The notes under the pieces are model-generated. The model did no database searches. It saw only the letters and a list, made by a program, of their open reading frames with translations, and was not told the origin of the DNA. 31,023 bases of DNA, taken from IMG/VR virus record IMGVR_UViG_3300009703_000070, positions 1 through 31,023 of that record; one strand, 5' to 3'. This DNA comes from a virus. The translations under genes were made by a program, and so were the position numbers. Below are positions 28,845-31,023 of this stretch, one piece after another. How positions within the stretch are numbered: the first letter of the stretch is position 1; every line of letters begins with the position of its first letter.

Positions 28845-29341
28845 TGTCAAGAGAACCAATAACAAATAATATGGGCCAGGTCGTAGATAATAGTTCAGCA
28901 ACACTATTATTCTCTGAGGTTTTAGACAAGGTACATAAAGCAAAAACAAAATCTCAAAAAGTTAAAATACTTAGAGATCATAACAACGCATCTTTAAGAA
29001 TGATTATCAAATCATCTTTCGACCCTAAAATAAAATGGGCAATGCCTAGTGGTGATGTTCCTTTCATGCCAAACGATGCACCTGCTGGTACAGATCATAC
29101 AAGACTAGCGATTGAAGCAAAGAAACTATATCACTTTATTGAAGGTGCAGATAACGATACGCCTAAAGTTAAAAAAGAGAATATGTTTATTCAAATGCTA
29201 GAGGGATTGCATGAGTCAGAAGCAAGACTTGTTATCGCAGCTAAAGATAAAAAACTACATCAAGTTTACAAAGGATTAAGTAAAGAAGTTGTTAAAGAAG
29301 CTTTTAATTGGAATGATGACTTTGTAAATCCAAATTCATAA
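28844..29341 (+). CDS. Conserved T4-like phage protein (possibly DUF6433), unknown function
   Basis: 165 residues. VLDKVHKAKTKSQKVKILRDHNNASLR (starting near residue 26), the turn FDPKIKWAMPSGDVPF, and a C-terminal helix pair (ENMFIQMLEGLHESEARLVI) match a protein I recall immediately downstream of RNase H in T4-like cyanophages; the DUF number is from memory. No enzymatic motif is seen. The start overlaps the RNase H stop (TAATG) and its own stop overlaps the next start, so it is co-translated with replication genes. Confidence 0.65.
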   Translation: MSREPITNNMGQVVDNSSATLLFSEVLDKVHKAKTKSQKVKILRDHNNASLRMIIKSSFDPKIKWAMPSGDVPFMPNDAPAGTDHTRLAIEAKKLYHFIEGADNDTPKVKKENMFIQMLEGLHESEARLVIAAKDKKLHQVYKGLSKEVVKEAFNWNDDFVNPNS

Positions 29342-29892
29342 TGAACAAAACAGATTATATTGAAACTTATGAAAATAAATTAGATAGCAAAACTTGTAAT
29401 ACTTTGATATCTTATTTTGAACAAAACGCATTATGGGATACTTCAACCTTTTCATCTAATACAAAAAATACTGGTAATAATAGTGTTAGTATGAAAGAGT
29501 ATTGGATTACACCAAAAGATCAATACTATGATGTGTTATCAAAAGCTTTTAAGCGTGGTGTAGATGAGTATATAAAAAAACATACTCGTATAACACCAGT
29601 TGCATACACAGCTTTTAGATTAAATCATTATACAGAGGGTGGCTTCATGAGAAACCATGTAGATAATATTTACAAAAGTCATGGTCAACAATATGGATAC
29701 CCTCACTTAACTTCTTTAATATTTTTAAACGACAACTATGAAGGTGGTGAATTTGTAATGTGTGATGAAACATACAAACCAAAAATCAAGCAGGGTTCAG
29801 CAATTGTATTCCCTAGCAATTTCATGTTTGATCATGAAGTAAAAAAAGTTACAAAAGGAAATCGATACAGCGTAATGACGTGGATTATGTAA
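29341..29892 (+). CDS. 2OG-Fe(II) oxygenase (prolyl-4-hydroxylase-like)
   Basis: 183 residues. The double-stranded beta-helix iron ligands are His106-x-Asp108 (MRNHVDNIY) and His165 (FMFDHEVKKV), with the 2-oxoglutarate-binding Arg175 (KGNRYSVMTWI) ten residues later. HYTEGGFM and SLIFLNDNYEGGEF match the P4H-like fold. Such enzymes hydroxylate amino-acid side chains or nucleobases using O2 and 2-oxoglutarate, and are widespread in marine T4-like phages. Substrate unknown. Overlaps both neighbours by a single base (TAATG), and the next gene also encodes an oxygenase of a different type. Confidence 0.85.
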   Translation: MNKTDYIETYENKLDSKTCNTLISYFEQNALWDTSTFSSNTKNTGNNSVSMKEYWITPKDQYYDVLSKAFKRGVDEYIKKHTRITPVAYTAFRLNHYTEGGFMRNHVDNIYKSHGQQYGYPHLTSLIFLNDNYEGGEFVMCDETYKPKIKQGSAIVFPSNFMFDHEVKKVTKGNRYSVMTWIM

Positions 29893-30545
29893 TGACATAT
29901 TGTACAGGTAGACTTCAACATCAAAGAATATTCCCTACACACATTTTTTCATGCGATAATTTTTATCCATATCACGATGAGTTATTATCAGTTATTAATA
30001 AACAATACGATAATGATAAAACTTATATTTTAAAAATTGATGGTACAAAAGAAAAAGTAAATAACTGGCAATCAAAACCAGACTTACACAAATCAGAAAA
30101 TTTTAAACAGTTTGCAGAATACATAATTGAAGCAAACAAAGAAGTAATTAGAGATAGATTACAATACGAGTTTGATGATATTCGTATTACTGACATGTGG
30201 GCAAATCATTTAAAACCAGGTGAGTATCATCCACCACATACACATAGCAATAACGTATGGTCTGGTGTATGGTATGCAGACGCAGAGCAAACTTCTGGTA
30301 TATGTTTTGCAGACCCAAAAGTTCAAGCAAATGTAATTGTGCCGTCAAGTAAATCTAGTGTAGATAACGCAACAGTATTACAATACACGGCAAAAACGAA
30401 TCGAATCTATCTATTTCCTAGTTGGTTATATCATTGGGTACCTGCTCTACAAGGGAACAAAACTAGAACATCTGTATCTTGGAATATACAACTTATAGGA
30501 AACGTAGGAAAATCAACACATTTTCAGAGTGCTTTTTTCGAATAA
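29892..30545 (+). CDS. 2OG-Fe(II) oxygenase (TIGR02466-like)
   Basis: 217 residues. EYHPPHTHSNNVWSGVWY (111-128) gives the first iron ligands (among His116 and His118), FPSWLYHWVPAL (175-186) the distal His181, and KTRTSVSWNIQL (190-201) the 2-oxoglutarate Arg192. The family name is from memory; the pattern HxH then 'LFPSWLxH' is characteristic. I place the start at ATG 29892, which overlaps the previous stop as TAATG; a GTG 12 bases upstream is the alternative. It is only distantly similar to the enzyme before it, so the two are not a recent duplication. Substrate unknown. Confidence 0.8.
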   Translation: MTYCTGRLQHQRIFPTHIFSCDNFYPYHDELLSVINKQYDNDKTYILKIDGTKEKVNNWQSKPDLHKSENFKQFAEYIIEANKEVIRDRLQYEFDDIRITDMWANHLKPGEYHPPHTHSNNVWSGVWYADAEQTSGICFADPKVQANVIVPSSKSSVDNATVLQYTAKTNRIYLFPSWLYHWVPALQGNKTRTSVSWNIQLIGNVGKSTHFQSAFFE

Positions 30546-30550
30546 TAACC

Positions 30551-30579
30551 TTGACAATATACCCTAGTTTTGATATTAT
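30551..30579 (+). promoter_or_regulatory. Sigma70-type early promoter (TTGACA-17-TATTAT)
   Basis: TTGACA 30551-30556, 17-base spacer, TATTAT 30574-30579. It shares the bases AATAACCTTGACAAT with the promoter at 7668. The predicted start near 30586 leaves a leader of about 20 bases that contains the AGAGAGG ribosome binding site at 30594-30600. Confidence 0.75.
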
Positions 30580-30605
30580 GAGTATATAAACAAAGAGAGG
30601 TTAAT

Positions 30606-30989
30606 ATGATAAAAGTAGAGAAAACAGCAGATACACTATTCAGAGGTATCGATAACATGATGGCAGGTGCCAAAGAAGACTACATTAAGATGTCAACTGT
30701 TGGTGGTAAAGAGTTATCAGGTTATTCAAAAGAACAAGTTGATGGTTGGGATGACAAGATCAAAGTAAAAGCTGGACAAAAATATATTAAGATTGTGCAT
30801 GACACAGGTGTGTTTGCATTTGTTAATATTCACGATAATGCTAAATTCAAGAAAGGTGATATCTTCAAAGCTGCGGGTTACAACAAACCTGCTTTAAACT
30901 CAGCAAGAGGAAATGTTTTAGAAGGTAACTATTATATACAATGGCAGGGTCCTTTATACATGGATAGTCAAAGACGATTGAGAGGTTAA
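30606..30989 (+). CDS. Early-promoter protein, unknown function
   Basis: 127 residues. N-terminal helix with TADTLFRGIDNMMAGAKED, then a beta-rich part (KVKAGQKYIKIVHDTGVFAFVNI at its start) and a Gly/Asn/Ala-rich C-terminal region (AAGYNKPALNSARGN, then GNYYIQWQGPLYMD). The protein probably folds as a small single domain with a helical N-terminus; no family is recognised. It has its own strong early promoter and a perfect-spaced ribosome binding site, so it is likely expressed soon after infection. The next ORF starts 1 base after its stop. Confidence 0.6.
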   Translation: MIKVEKTADTLFRGIDNMMAGAKEDYIKMSTVGGKELSGYSKEQVDGWDDKIKVKAGQKYIKIVHDTGVFAFVNIHDNAKFKKGDIFKAAGYNKPALNSARGNVLEGNYYIQWQGPLYMDSQRRLRG

Positions 30990-30990
30990 T

Positions 30991-31023
30991 ATGAAACATT
31001 TATATGCAATAATATTTTGTCTA
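30991..31023 (+). CDS. 5' end of a CDS leaving the window
   Basis: ATG 30991 follows AGAGGTTAAT, the same ribosome binding site context as the genes at 26148 and 30606. Only 11 codons are visible (MKHLYAIIFCL), which look like the start of a signal peptide or membrane segment. It is probably co-transcribed with the gene at 30606. Confidence 0.5.
   Translation, partial: MKHLYAIIFCL

Noticed and set aside
29880-29891. GTG start for the second oxygenase
   Set aside because: ATG 29892 forms a TAATG coupling with the previous stop, the pattern used throughout this genome. The GTG remains possible.
1-31023. tRNA genes, CRISPR arrays, insertion sequences, integrase or attachment sites
   Set aside because: I looked for cloverleaf-like gaps, regularly spaced repeats and transposase or recombinase motifs and saw none; gaps are too short for most of these.
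1-31023. Interpreting the window as bacterial chromosome because of curli, cyclase and ribosomal-protein genes
   Set aside because: The gp61-like primase, T4-type RNase H, late promoters, spanin pair, DUF1353 and phage-type overlaps on both sides of the curli-like cluster make a phage genome the better reading.

Overview
The window looks like part of the genome of a large, virulent, T4-like marine myophage, most plausibly a pelagimyophage (host in the SAR11/Pelagibacter group) or a close relative. The support is: strongly AT-rich DNA; essentially all genes on the + strand and packed with ATGA/TAATG overlaps; T4-type replication genes (gp61-like primase, RNase H/FEN nuclease, class I ribonucleotide reductase); exact T4-type late promoters (TATAAATA); and a bS21 ribosomal-protein homologue and curli-type genes, both of which I recall being reported for this phage group. 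The host assignment is an inference. I see no tRNA, integrase or CRISPR array.

Layout. 1-4461: structural and conserved T4-like genes, a HAD-type nucleotidase, two late promoters and two intergenic hairpins. 4478-7665: an SGNH-like protein, a small membrane protein, an overlapping i-spanin/o-spanin pair, a DUF1353 protein and an orphan 298-residue protein. 7668-13821: early-promoter-driven nucleotide and replication genes (small lipoprotein, membrane coiled-coil protein, primase, NrdA, glutaredoxin-NrdB fusion, zinc-ribbon proteins, PD-(D/E)XK nuclease). 13818-14380: small ORFs. 14373-18729: a compact sugar/surface-glycan cassette (glycosyltransferase-like protein, Gfo/Idh oxidoreductase, cupin, Gmd, GDP-fucose-synthase-like SDR, PIG-L deacetylase). 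18741-19270: two tandem paralogous membrane/coiled-coil proteins.

19298-25752 is the most striking part: a contiguous curli-like operon encoding a CsgF homologue, a CsgG outer-membrane channel homologue, two secreted curlin-repeat (amyloid-like) proteins, a FecR-domain exported protein, and a CHASE2-transmembrane class III nucleotide cyclase with an intact-looking active site. Read together, the genes could build an outer-membrane export pore, supply it with amyloid-like substrates and couple the system to cyclic-nucleotide signalling in the infected cell. Curli-related clusters have, to my knowledge, been noted in pelagimyophages with unclear function; the CsgG/CsgF + FecR + CHASE2-cyclase combination deserves attention as a functional unit.

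25839-31023: a short GC-richer intergenic region with hairpins, then an early module of small genes, the bS21-like gene, RNase H, two tandem 2OG-Fe(II) oxygenases and a further early-promoter gene. Five early promoters share TTGACAAT with a 17-nt spacer. At two of them (lipoprotein and primase) the predicted transcription start falls on or within about two bases of the start codon, implying leaderless mRNAs.
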